The notes beneath the pieces are model-generated. The model was given only the letters and a program-made list of their open reading frames with translations. It did no database searches and was not told where the DNA came from. Below, piece by piece: positions 54,373 to 64,000 of a DNA stretch of 64,000 nucleotides; position 1 is the first letter of the stretch; each line of letters opens with the position of its first letter. Source of the stretch: Pinus tabuliformis (Eukaryota; Streptophyta; Pinopsida; Pinales; Pinaceae); NCBI GenBank assembly GCA_031772625.1, contig CM062814.1, forward strand, positions 818,780,757 to 818,844,756. The letters run 5' to 3'. Both the position numbers and the translations under genes were made by a program.

Positions 54373-56468
54373 TAATGAGCCTCATCATTGAATAACTATA
54401 TGGACCTTAATACACCTCCAAGCTTATTTAAATCAACTCTTCTCATAATTCCTTACATATTTTGATTATATTTTTCTTAATGAGATGAGTAAAAGTGAGA
54501 TGCTATGCCTAGTGGACTAATTTGAATTTCTTGAAGGTTTTTGAGAGCAAATCATGGAAATTTTGGCTAATTAAGGGTAGAAAATTGAATGAAACAAAGA
54601 GGAGAGATTATGGGAGGTAGGTCCTCCTCATTTACTCTTCACTCATTCGAATATTCCTCCATCAAATCACACTGGCTCGGAGTTTCAAGCAGCTAAGTCA
54701 TGAAGATCAAAAGGCAGCCAAGCCAGTGACAGTTAAAGAGTTAGTACATCTTGAGTTTGGGAGCCGAGACTCCCTAGATTTAAGGAATTCGTTGGACACT
54801 TCAGTTGTATAAATAAGGAGGCCTAGAGCCTCATTAGGATTCAAATTTTTGATGTAAAAGCACTAAGCATTTTTCGAGTTCAAGACTTGTGGAAGACATT
54901 GTTATGTAATTTTCTGATATAATAATGAGAATGATCATTTCCTTGATCTAGCACTGAGTTGACTCAGAGGGCTGAAGCTCTTGGGTTAGGGCCAAACCCT
55001 AGCAACAAAGGCTCCTCTTCTTGTATTTATATGCTTAGTTGATTCATAGATTAATGGTTGATTGTCTTTAGCATTATTTCATTGCAAGTAGTTGTGGATT
55101 TGATTAGTTTTCTTCCATTTGTGCATTGCTTTAGCATTAGCTTAGGAAGATAAAGGAATATCTAAAAATCTGTTAGTAGGTGGATTTGGCCTCACTCCTC
55201 CATTTAGGGACCATGGTTTGAGGAAATAACTTCTATGCAGCCCCAAAAAGATAGAATTTTGATTTCTCATGGAATTTAGTGTTTTCTGTTACTTAGGCCA
55301 TCATTTTACTAGTTTTGAAAAATAGGATTTAATTTTCATTTCTGATATCTTCAGCCTTGCATTATATCTCATAAAGGTTTCACATTATTCTACAAGTTTT
55401 CCCATGCATGAAATAGGCAACTAGATAATGAAATTATGTTTTTTTAGTTAATTGAAAATCTTTCTTGTTTAACATGATTCATGGATACATGTCAGTGATT
55501 GATGCAATGTGGGAGTTTCAGGAGTGTAGAGGGATTTCTTGAACAACAACCCCATCCTAACCTCATCCATCCATGATTATCACTTTTTGTCACAGAGTCC
55601 CTCACAAAATTCATCATTCCATAAGAACACTTCTCCAAGTTTGTTGAGCAAATCCAACCATCTCACAAACTTTGTTTTGAGTTCTGAAGGAGTTCTAGCC
55701 ACTCCCTTGCCTCATTTCACCCACCATTCACCTTCCCAAGGCCCTACACCACCTTCCAAATCCATCGTCTTGCTCTCGTCTGGATCCTGTATGAATACAG
55801 GGGAACCTATAGGAGCATTCAGACATCCTATAGGAGGCATTAGGACATCTTGTAGGTCGACCTGTAGTGGTTTGTTTTGAGGCTGAATTGTGGAAAAGGC
55901 ACCTAGGAAGATAGGAGAAGACCCCTACTTGCCTCCCAAGCCATTTGACCATTCACCATCATCCCTAATCCATCTGCCACATCACCAAGAGAAGTTAGCA
56001 TTCACATTTTCACACAAAAAAGGCAAAAAGGAAAAAGAGTCATTGTGTTCATTTACATGCACATCAGTAGAATGTTTGGATGTTTCAAATTGCATGCCTA
56101 GGAAAATAGGACTACACACATGTCAACTTAGCATTATTTTGAAGCAAATCCTCTTAGCAGTTAGTTAGATGAATGGTGTGTTTAAGCATTTGATTCCAGA
56201 CTTTTCCTTACTACAGTAGACAAGATTTCATTTAGTGAAAATTTTCCTTTTTCTCATTGGTAATCAAGCTTATTCTGAATCAATAGAAGGTTGGTTTGAG
56301 AAACCATAGTGGTCTATCACCAGCTTAGCAGTGACAAAGAGCAGACCCATCACATCTACTTGTGTATACAACACTGTCACCTCCAAGTTTGTACAAACCC
56401 CAGGTTGATAAAGTAAAGTTGGTAGCTCTAGGAGTTGCAGCATTCTTGCTGCAATACTTGTGCTCATC
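54373..56468 (+). repeat. 5' LTR of element D2
   Basis: 2096 bp, TAATGAGCCTCATC to GCTCATCA, TATAAATA at 54808-54815. About 400 bp shorter than the D1 LTR: most of the CpG-containing tandem array is missing, replaced by unrelated sequence at about 55540-56250. Confidence 0.8.
54808..54815 (+). promoter_or_regulatory. TATA box of D2 LTR
   Basis: TATAAATA in TTGTATAAATAAGGAGGCCT, matching the D1 box. Confidence 0.65.
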
Positions 56469-56473
56469 ACTTT

Positions 56474-56490
56474 TTGGCATTGTTGTCGAG
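56474..56490 (+). other. Primer binding site of D2
   Basis: TGGCATTGTTGTCGAGG, the D1 site with changes GCGC to GCAT and GCC to GTC, as expected of decayed cytosines. Confidence 0.75.
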
Positions 56491-56718
56491 GAGGTGTCTA
56501 AGTAAGATGTGATTTCTTCTTTCTTACTTACATTTCTTATCTCTGACATTCTACTATTAGTTTCATTTCTGCAAAAGTAATTGTAAGTTAGTTCACTTTC
56601 TTTTCCATTCTGCAAATGGTATTTCATTCAAGCAGTTAGTTTTCATTCAGTTTGTGATTTCAATTCTGCAATTAGTCTCAAAGCTTGAAAAAAACCAAAA
56701 AACAAAAAAACTTCTTTC

Positions 56719-58210
56719 ATGCCTCGTAGGAATAGGGATAACTTAGGGAAATTTCTACCAAATACCCCCACCACTTGAAACAACCAACCTTCCCTCTTCT
56801 TCGATGGCTGTGAATTGGAGGATCCCTTAGGTGAATAACCATAGATATTTGAATAGCCTATAGGGGGAGAAGAAGAAGGAGAACCCATTCGAACTGACCT
56901 AATGTCTGAAAATAGAAATGACAAAGGAGATAGAGATAGAATTGAGGGTGCCTTTCACATCAGAGAAACTAATGGGGATACCAAGATGAAAAACATAAGC
57001 CCCTCTGTCTTCCTCATTTCCATGGCCTAACCTTAGAAGATCTAAACACTTTCTTGTTTGAGTTTGTTGTCATATGCAGAACTTATGATTACACCACTAA
57101 TGAGTATGAGTTGAAATTATTCCCATCCACTCTCAAGGATGCAGCTCTGCACTGGTTTATGGGTTTACCCAGAGATAGCATCACAACCTGGGCTTAGATG
57201 TAGCAAGCCTTCAACAACAGGTACTGAGACAACTGCAGATCCAAAAACACTAAAGAAGAAACTTTTTAGGATGACCTTAGGGCATGATGAATCCCTAGAG
57301 GATTATGAAGAAAGGTTCCAGCTTAGTTACAAGAGGGCTAGGTGCACACTTGACCCTGAGGCATTGAATCTAGTCCTACTCCGAGGGGTAAGGGAAGATC
57401 TTCTGGATACCCTAAACTTGCTAGCAGGAGGGGACATCTACCAGCTACCCTATGAAGATTTCAAGATTGTCTTTAGGAATCATTCTAGGGCAGCTATGAA
57501 AAAGGGTAGGGGTAGTCAACCAATGACCAGTCCATCCTCTTCCAACACATCCATAAAAGGTGAAATTGGAAATATGATGGAAGATTTCAAGAGTGAAATG
57601 CTGCAAACCCTTGCCCTACAGATGGACACTATGCACATCAAGAGAAAGCAGGAGGAAGCAAAAAGAGCATTAGCCATCTTCTGCCCTAGATGCACAAGGA
57701 GGCACCCTAGGAATGAATGTCCATTAAACCTGATCGAAATATGCTCAGTCTGTGAAGAAAACCACTCCACAGACAAGTGCCCTTCTCTACCTGGACTAAA
57801 AGCTGTGTATTAAGGAACTAAAGGGGTGACTGAACAACTCTGCTACATAAATCAAAGGAGACCTCATGGGCCTTGGCCATACCAGCAGGGCATGCAAGGG
57901 TCATCCCAAGCATATTACAACCCTAACTAGAACAACCATTCCTTCTTGGACCCTCCATGCTCATCCCTCTTTATTTACACCTCCTCCTTGGTCTTTTTCA
58001 CCTCAGTGCCATTCCCAGCTAACCTACCAGTCATTTCATCCATATACTTCACCACAGCCTCAGTGGAATGCACCACCCCAGGGGTGGAGGCCTCCATACA
58101 ACAATGCTCTAGCTTTATTTCCTTCACCTCCTACTCAACCACAACATTTACACCTTGCTCCACCTAAACAACCTAAGATGCCTGCCCAGTCAAATCTGAA
58201 CCCGAACAAT
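56719..58210 (+). pseudogene. Gag of element D2
   Basis: MPRRNRDNLGKFLPNTPTT opens the gene. The N-terminal part has stops and shifts (near 56777, 56837 and 57000-57060). From 57270 to 57813 the frame is open: MTLGHDESLEDYEERFQLSY, then DLLDTLNLLAGGDIYQLPYE, KGRGSQPMTSPSSSN and two complete knuckles CPRCTRRHPRNEC and CSVCEENHSTDKC (C-x2-C-x3-H-x4-C, one residue shorter than the common C-x2-C-x4-H-x4-C). A Pro/Gln/Asn-rich linker follows to about 58210. It serves as the better guide to the D-family Gag. Confidence 0.8.
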
Positions 58211-58225
58211 AGATAGGCACAACAA

Positions 58226-59440
58226 GTGTACAATGGAGAGACATCCTACCCTACTTATGCTGTGGAGATTCAGGAAATCAACCTGAGATCTGGGAGAGTA
58301 CTCCCAGACAACCAACCTCCACCTCCACCTAGGGAGAGTGAGGAGGAAAGAGAGGAAAGCATGCCTAGAGTGAATCCACCACCATTTCCTGAGAGATTGA
58401 CTCATCCAGTAAAACCTACCCCAAAAGAGAATGAACTTCTCGGTGAATTGAAAAATCTATGTGTCAAAATTCCACTTCTCCAAGCCATCAAGGATGTACC
58501 TATTTACAACAAGTTGATTAAAGAGAAGTGTTTCAAACATCTAGGGAGGAAAAAAAGAGACACCCCTACCATTAATGTCATTGGAAAACTGTTTGACTTA
58601 ATGCTATGGCAGGGGATTTGCCCAAAGTATTTGGACCCTGGAAGCCCTGTAGTAGATGTGCACATCAATGGCACCATTGTCCCACACACTTTGATTGATC
58701 TTGGGGATGCCATTAATGTAATGACTAAGGACACCATGCTCAATCTCAATCTCTAGGGTTCATTAAGAAAGACCACAACATTCTTGCAACTTGAAAACCA
58801 TTCCACAGTAACCCCTGAGGGGATTGTTGAAGATTGACTCTTGGGAGTACCCTGCAGACTTCCTAGTTCTCCAGCTTAAGACCAAGCTTACTGGTTAACC
58901 TCTCATACTTGGGAGGCCTTGGTTAGCCACTGTCGATGCCTACATCAGCTGCAAGGCTAGAAATATGACTATAAAAAATGGCCCTCTGTCCAAGCAGTTA
59001 GTCTTATACCCTCCTGCTTCACCATCTCTAGAACATGACTTACCTTTATGGCTAGAAGAGGAGGAAGAAGATGAAATTTACTTAGCCCAACTCTATACCT
59101 TAGAAGCAACCATGGGAGGAGGACAACCGAATGAAGATGATTATTTGAACACATACTCCAAAATCCAACTCCCAGCACCTTGTCCTTAGAGGAAGTAGTA
59201 AAGGAAACCAAGAGAAACCATCAGATTGATCTATGCTTAGTTGACTCAAACCCTACCCATGTCAAAACAATAAAATTCGGCCCTGAAAGAACTTTGAAAA
59301 TCAACCCCGCTCTTTCTGTACACCAAGAAGAAAGGTTGTGCAACATGCTAAGGGAACATCTGGATGCCTTTGCTTGGAGTTACAAGGAAATGAAGGGAGT
59401 GCACCCCTTAGTGTGTACTCACCACATTTATATCAAATAA
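58226..59440 (+). pseudogene. Protease region and linker of D2
   Basis: YPTYAVEIQEINLRSGRVLP, Pro-rich linker, then VVDVHINGTIVPHTLIDLGD and AINVMTKDTMLNLNL up to a TAG at 58754. As in D1 the D-S/T-G position is DLG. Downstream is the same acidic linker (LPLWLEEEEEDEIYLAQLYT, 59040-59090) and the pre-RT segment AFAWSYKEMKGVHPLVCTHH at 59370-59430, with frame changes near 58830 and 59150. Confidence 0.75.
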
Positions 59441-59473
59441 GGTTGCAAACCAGTCTAACAACCCCAAAGGAGA

Positions 59474-60314
59474 ATGAATCCAGCTCTCAAGGATATAGTT
59501 AAAGAAGAACTGCAAAAGCTATTGGATGTAGGATTCATTTACCCTATCTCGAATAGTGAGTGGGTTTCTCCTTTGGTGTTGGTTCCAAAGAAAAATGGGA
59601 AGTGGAGGATTTGTGTCGATTACAGAGAGTTAAAAAAAGCAACAAAGAAGGATCGTTTCCCTCTACCTTTCATTGACCAAGTGCTAGATGGCCTAGCAGG
59701 GAAGAAGTTTTTCTCTTTCCTATATGGGTTCAGCAGGTAAAATCAAATCCAGATTAGCCCAAAAGACCAAGATAAAACCACCTTCACCTGTCCTTGGGGT
59801 ACTTTCTCATATGGGGTCTTTCCTTTTGGCCTATGCAATGCCCCTGCCACTTTCTAGAGGGTAGTCATGAGTATATTTGCCAAGCTATTCCATTATGCAG
59901 TAGAAATTTGTATGGATGATTTTACACCCTACGGGCATGATTTCTAGGAGGCTCTATCCAACTTGGGTAAGGTGTTGAACAAATGCATTGAAATGAACTT
60001 GTCCCTTGGTCCTGAAAAATGTGAGTTCTTGATGATTGGAGGGATTGTTATAGGTCATTCAATATCCCAGAAAGGACTGCAGGTGGACACAAATAAGATA
60101 GCCATCATCTAGAGGGTCCCACCTTCGTAAAAACAGAAGGATATCAGAAGTTTTCTAGGTTTAGTTGGATACTATCGGAGATTTATAAAAGACTTCATCA
60201 AGTTAGCTTCTCCTTTATTTGGGTTATTGGCCAAAGACTTTGAATTCTTATGGTCAAAAGGTTGTCAAGAGGCCCTGGACACCCTAAAGGACAAGTTGAC
60301 CATTGCACCCGTTA
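59474..60314 (+). pseudogene. Reverse transcriptase and start of RNase H, D2
   Basis: MNPALKDIVKEELQKLLDVG, VLVPKKNGKWRICVDYRELK, FPLPFIDQVLDGLAGKKFFS, then a stop at 59738. It continues in phase with stops: FGLCNAPATF, CMDDFTPYG (active-site MDD intact, about 59912) and GHSISQKGLQVD. The connection SFLGLVGYYRRFIKDF (60149-60200) leads into the RNase H start ALDTLKDKLTIAPV, which ends abruptly at the element F LTR. Confidence 0.8.
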
Positions 60315-60638
60315 TGAAACCAGCTCACAAAAAGATAGAAAAGATAGATCAATGCCTTAGAATTCAGCCTCTTTGAGGGGGCAACCTCCTTTACATTACA
60401 TAAATTAACAATTCTTGGATGATACAAATGAAAAGACCTCCTTATATATAGGAGTCTAAGGGGTCATAACATAATCAGAGCCGACATAACAATAATAATA
60501 TAAGGGCAAAATAATAACAATAGTGGGCTTCTATGGGGCCAATACTAACAATATGGGCACTACATGGGTACATCAATATAATAAGTGGGTTGTACTAATA
60601 ACAATAAGGGGTTACACTAGTAGTATAGGGGCCTAACA
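60315..60638 (-). repeat. 3' LTR of element F
   Basis: 324 bp. On the minus strand it starts TGTTAGGCCCC and ends GCTGGTTTCA, with TATATAAGG near 60446-60456 as a promoter candidate. The partner LTR is not in the window, so the edges rest on the TG..CA ends, the polypurine tract and the join with D2. Confidence 0.75.
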
Positions 60639-60652
60639 TGCCCCTCTCCTTC
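60639..60652 (-). other. Polypurine tract of element F
   Basis: GAAGGAGAGGGGCA on the minus strand, directly before the LTR start TGTTAGG. Confidence 0.75.
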
Positions 60653-60666
60653 AAAAAGCGTTGTCA

Positions 60667-61314
60667 TCAATGCTTGAGTAGTTCTTGATGCTTCTGTATA
60701 AAATTCTCATCCTCCCATGTGGAATCTTCAGTGGATAAGTTCTTCCACTTGATAAGATACTCTGAAATTGATCGATTTCGTAACTGTCGAGTTCTTGTTT
60801 CTGTGACTGCTTTTGGTTCCAATATAATTTTTCCTTCCTCGTCAAGTTCTGGCAATATTGTTTGAACTGGGAGCTTGTCACCTATAACCTTATTTAAACA
60901 TGAAACATGGAAAACTGGGTGCAATCGAGAAGCTGCAGGAAGCTCCAATTTGTATGCCATAGTACCAATCTTTTGCAACACGTTGTACGGACCATAATAC
61001 TTTGGTGATAATTTATTATCCTTCTTAGCTTGCTTGAGGGACATTTGCTTATATGGTTGTAGCCGTAGGAATACCCAATCACCTACATCAAAACTTCTTT
61101 CGCTGTGATGTTGATGTGCCAACACGAGGTTATCCTTTAAGAGTTGGAGGACTTGTTGTTGATGTTCGATGTGATGTTCCACTGCTTGAACCTTAGAATT
61201 TTCTCTTAAATATGTTGTGATGGATGGTGGCTGATATCCATAAAGTGCCATAAATGGGGTCATTTTTGTTGCTGTATGGAAGAAAGTGTTATACCACCAT
61301 TCAGCCAGAGGCAA
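60667..61314 (-). pseudogene. Integrase C-terminus and chromodomain of element F
   Basis: Same phase as 62559-61333, separated only by a TAG at about 61333. It reads LAEWWYNTFFHTATKMTPF, then the GPY/F-like segment LSPKYYGPYNVLQKIGTMAY, the linker RLHPVFHVSCLNK, and a C-terminal chromodomain with EYLIKWKNLSTEDSTWED (about 60735-60790). In chromoviruses this domain is thought to steer integration toward marked heterochromatin. Its two outer aromatic positions (Y, W) and the WED end are kept. Confidence 0.85.
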
Positions 61315-61332
61315 CCATTTGACCCATTGTGT

Positions 61333-62559
61333 CTATTTATCAGATACAAAGCAACGAAGATATCCTTCCAAACATTTGTTTACTATCTCAGTTTTCCCAT
61401 CAGATTGAGGATGATAAGATGAGCTATGAGCTAACTGAGTACCAAGACAAGAAAATAATTCTGTCCAAAAATTTCCAGTGAAAATGGGATCTCTGTCACT
61501 TACAATAATCTTTGGGTTTCCATGTAGCTTTTGAATTGTTTCCATAAATGCAGTAGAAACTGTACTGGCTTTAAATGGATGTGATAATGCACAAAAGTGT
61601 GCATACTTGGTAAGTCTGTCAACTACCACCATGATGACACTCTTTCCCTCAGACTTGGGTAAACCTGTGATAAAATCCATTGAAACCTCCTCCCAACGTT
61701 GGCTTGGAATGGATAAAGGTTGTAATAGACCCGGTGTCTTAATTGTTTCAACTTTATTTTGTTGGCAAACCAAAAATTCTGCCACAAACTTTTGAATATA
61801 TGATTTAAGGCCATCCCAAAAAAATTCCTTCTTAACCCTGTGGTAAGTTTTTAAAAATCCTGAGTGCCCTCCTAAGGGAGAAGTGTGCAATTCCATAAGA
61901 ATCTTTTGTTTTAGCTGGGAATTCTTACAGAGGTATAAGCGATCTTTGTACCATAACGAATCATTTTGCCAGCTAAATGTATCAGACGTACTGGAATCTT
62001 GTTGTAACTTTCGAATAAGTGCCCACACTTCTTCGTCATTCTTCCATTCCTCCATTTCTTCGTTTATCCAATCTGGTTGGATAATAGAAATGGCGCACAA
62101 CAATGCTTCCACATCCTCATCCTTTCTTGAGAGTGCATCTGCCACCACATTTTGCTTCCCTTTTTTGTAGATGATTTCAAAGTCATAACCCAACATCTTT
62201 GTGACCCACTTTTGTTGCTCTTCAGAGGATAATCTTTGTTCTAAAAAGTATTTAAGGCTATCATGATCCGTTTTTACCTTGAAGTGTCTTCCCATTAGGT
62301 AGGGTCGCCATTTCTTAAGTGCATGGAGTATTGCCAACATTTCCTTCTCATAAATAGCTTTGTGTAAAAACTTTCCCTTGATTGGACGACTTTCAAAAGC
62401 AATGGGTCTTTCATCTTGCATTAAAACAACACCAATTCCATTTTTTGAAGCATCACATTCCACAATAAAGGTTTTTGTGAAGTCTGGTGTAGCTAAGACC
62501 AGTGCTTGGCACATTGCCTCTTTAAGATGTTGAAGGCCTTTGTTGCTTCTGGAGTCCAT
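61333..62559 (-). pseudogene. RNase H and integrase core of element F
   Basis: Open for 408 codons. RNase H: FIVECDASKNGIGVVLMQDE, IYEKEMLAILHALKKWRPYL, VKTDHDSLKYFLEQRLSS and NVVADALSRK carry the D-E-D-D residues. Integrase zinc region: HTSPLGGHSGFLKTYHRVKK, then EFLVCQQNKVE, where the first Cys of the CxxC pair is Phe. Core: VVVDRLTKYAHFCALSHPFK (D), IIVSDRDPIFTGNFW (D) and HPQSDGKTEIVNK (E). It enters by a frameshift near 62530 and ends at the stop before 61314. One Cys change and two junction lesions make activity unlikely. Confidence 0.9.
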
Positions 62560-63203
62560 GAAAATGCATCTTTCTTCAATAATTTTGTTAGAGGTGCTGC
62601 TATTCTCCCATAATTCTTAACAAACTTGCGATAATACCCTGTCAACCCGAGAAATCCTCGCAGATGCTTTATGGATGTGGGGATTTTCCATTCCTTAATG
62701 GCTTTAATTTTTCTAGGGTCTACCTTAACTCCTTCATGAGATACAATATGACCCAGATATTCCACCTCTTGTACTCCAAAGAAACATTTGGATCTTTTTG
62801 CATATAATTGTTTCTCCTCCAATAGTTGTAGCACCCTGTCAACATGTTCAACATGATCCTTCCAAGACTTGCTGTAGATTAGTATATCATCAAAAAATAC
62901 TAACACAAATTTTCTAAGGAATGGTTTGAAAATGGAATTCATCAAACCTTGAAATGTTGAAGGTGCATTGGTAAGGCCAAAAGGCATGACCAAAAATTCA
63001 TAATGACCCTCATGAGTTCTAAATGTTGTTTTCGGAATGTCTTCAGTCTTCATTCTGATTTGATGATATCCTGAACGAAGATCCAACTTGGTGAAGTAAA
63101 TTGATCCATGCAATTCATCCAGTAATTCATCAATGACAGGAATGGGAAACTTATCTTTAATAGTGAGCTTGTTGAGCTCCCTATAATCCGGACACATGCG
63201 CAT
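62493..63203 (-). pseudogene. Reverse transcriptase of element F
   Basis: [20 protein letters not shown], then [40 protein letters not shown] and the catalytic [14 protein letters not shown] (about 62870-62910, FDD intact). Connection: [20 protein letters not shown]. It is joined by frameshifts to the protease part (near 63200) and to RNase H (near 62530). Apart from those two indels the polymerase motifs are complete, making this the best preserved RT in the window. Confidence 0.9.
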
Positions 63204-64000
63204 GATCCATCCTTCTTGTGCACCAATACTACTGGAGTAGAGAAAGAACTTTGACTCGGTTGAATTATACCAGCCTCTAGCATTTCTGCAACCATACGTT
63301 CAATTTCACTCTTTTGGGCATAGGGATATCTGTACAGCCTGATGTTTGGAGGAACACTTCCTGGAATCAGATGAATAGCATGATCATGATCACGAATAGG
63401 TGGGAGACCTTTGGGAGTCTCAAATACCTTGGAATGATTGTCCAAGACTTTTTGGAGATCTGGAGAAATAGATGATTCCAATGTGGAAAAATCTAGCGAA
63501 CATAATTGTGCAATTACACCTCTTTGTTCCTTTTTTAGAAGCTTTGTCATACCATTAGAGCTGATTATCTTTCCCGGTTTCCCTGCAATACCCCTTAATT
63601 CAACTTCCTTTCCTTCCACAGAAAATTTCATGAAAATTTCTTGAAAATTAAAAGCTATTGTACCCAAGGATTGTAGCCATTGGACTCCTAGTACAACATC
63701 AACACCTCCCATTGGAATGGAAAGCATTGGGCTAGTCAATACATATTCTCCCATGGATAGCTTGATATTATGGCACTTTCCAAAGCAATTTATTGTTCCT
63801 CCATTTGCAACCATCACTTGACACTCTGGTGCTGGATATAAGAAGCAATTCAATTCTTTTGCTACCTTACAATGAAATTGTGGGTACTTCCTGAATCAAT
63901 CAACACTATTACCTTTTTCTTCTTGATTTGTCCTTCTATCTTGATGGTTTGAGGAGTGGTAATTCCCTCCAATGCATTACAAGATATGGTCGGATTCATT
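63050..64000 (-). pseudogene. Protease and RT N-terminus of element F
   Basis: The catalytic LIDSGSTHNFI lies at about 63870-63905 on the minus strand, preceded by NALEGITTPQTIKIEGQIKK. A one-base lesion near 63865 separates it from the open part (63853 down), which reads YPAPECQVMVANGGTINCFG, GGVDVVLGVQWLQSLGTIAF and the RT lead-in [40 protein letters not shown] and [13 protein letters not shown] before shifting into 62493-63203. Gag should lie to the right of 64000. Confidence 0.85.

Larger units (their letters stand above)
54373..60314 (+). mobile_element. Element D2: Athila/Tat-like Ty3/gypsy, cut by element F
   Basis: Same family as D1 by LTR ends, TATA context, primer site and protein sequence. 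It runs from its 5' LTR through gag, protease and RT into RNase H, where element F begins at 60315 (after LKDKLTIAPV). The rest should lie right of the window. The LTR start reads TAATGAGC, with the first G mutated to A. Unlike D1 it keeps both zinc knuckles and MDD at the RT active site. Confidence 0.85.
60315..64000 (-). mobile_element. Element F: chromovirus-type Ty3/gypsy (minus strand, partial)
   Basis: On the minus strand the visible part runs from protease through RT, RNase H, integrase and chromodomain to the 3' LTR (60638 down to 60315). Gag and the 5' LTR lie beyond 64000. It is inserted in the RNase H part of D2. The target duplication cannot be checked because only one end is visible. 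Confidence 0.9.

Noticed and set aside
56325-56924. Minus-strand open stretches at the D2 LTR end and leader
   Set aside because: They overlap the LTR end, primer site and gag start on the opposite strand and are shadows.
1-64000. tRNA or rRNA genes, or a host gene
   Set aside because: I looked for tRNA-like B boxes, rRNA-like blocks and exon-like conserved protein segments outside the retroelements and found none I could support.

Overview
This window looks like intergenic heterochromatin from a large, repeat-rich vascular plant genome. Plant-type Ty3/gypsy and Ty1/copia retrotransposons fill most of it, with long LTRs (2.1-4.5 kb), nested insertions, a solo LTR, gag-only non-autonomous elements and CpG decay. 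A gymnosperm would fit, but nothing in the sequence proves the lineage. I found no convincing host gene, rRNA, tRNA or CRISPR array. All coordinates and percentages given as approximate were judged by eye.

Layout. (1) 1-9973: element A, a gag-only LTR retrotransposon present as a tandem (internal, LTR, internal, LTR; period 5056 bp; the first LTR lies left of the window). Copy 1 keeps an open gag frame; copy 2 is broken twice. (2) 9974 to about 13850: element B, a decayed Ty3/gypsy relic whose RT, RNase H and integrase cores are all missing although one reading frame is kept. (3) About 13850-21071: AT-rich non-coding DNA with several minisatellites. (4) 21072-50402: element C, apparently a second gag-only element, with LTRs of about 4.45 kb. 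Each LTR carries a U3 reading frame of up to about 600 codons, two conserved intron-like intervals and arrays of the palindrome ATTGCGCAAT. Its gag gene is interrupted by element D1 (24786-38574, Athila/Tat-like). D1 carries an accessory frame after integrase that is itself interrupted by a solo LTR (34625-35740). The 3' LTR of C is interrupted by element E (43360-48373, copia). (5) 50403-54372: non-coding DNA with diverged tandem repeats, one family sharing a stem-loop with the LTR of element A. (6) 54373-60314: element D2, a second Athila/Tat-like copy, cut off in its RNase H region by element F (60315 to beyond 64000, minus strand), a chromodomain-bearing Ty3/gypsy element.

How the parts relate. 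Nesting gives a relative order: C is older than D1, D1 is older than the solo LTR, C is older than E, and D2 is older than F. Elements A and C are the most unusual. Both appear to encode only a Gag-domain protein with an acidic middle and a hydrophobic C-terminal tail ending in WLHW..HF. In both, TGATCAGG spans the stop codon. They would need enzymes in trans, for which D- or F-like elements are possible but unproven donors. No pol frame in the window is intact; element F is the closest, with two frameshifts and one nonsense codon in the part seen.
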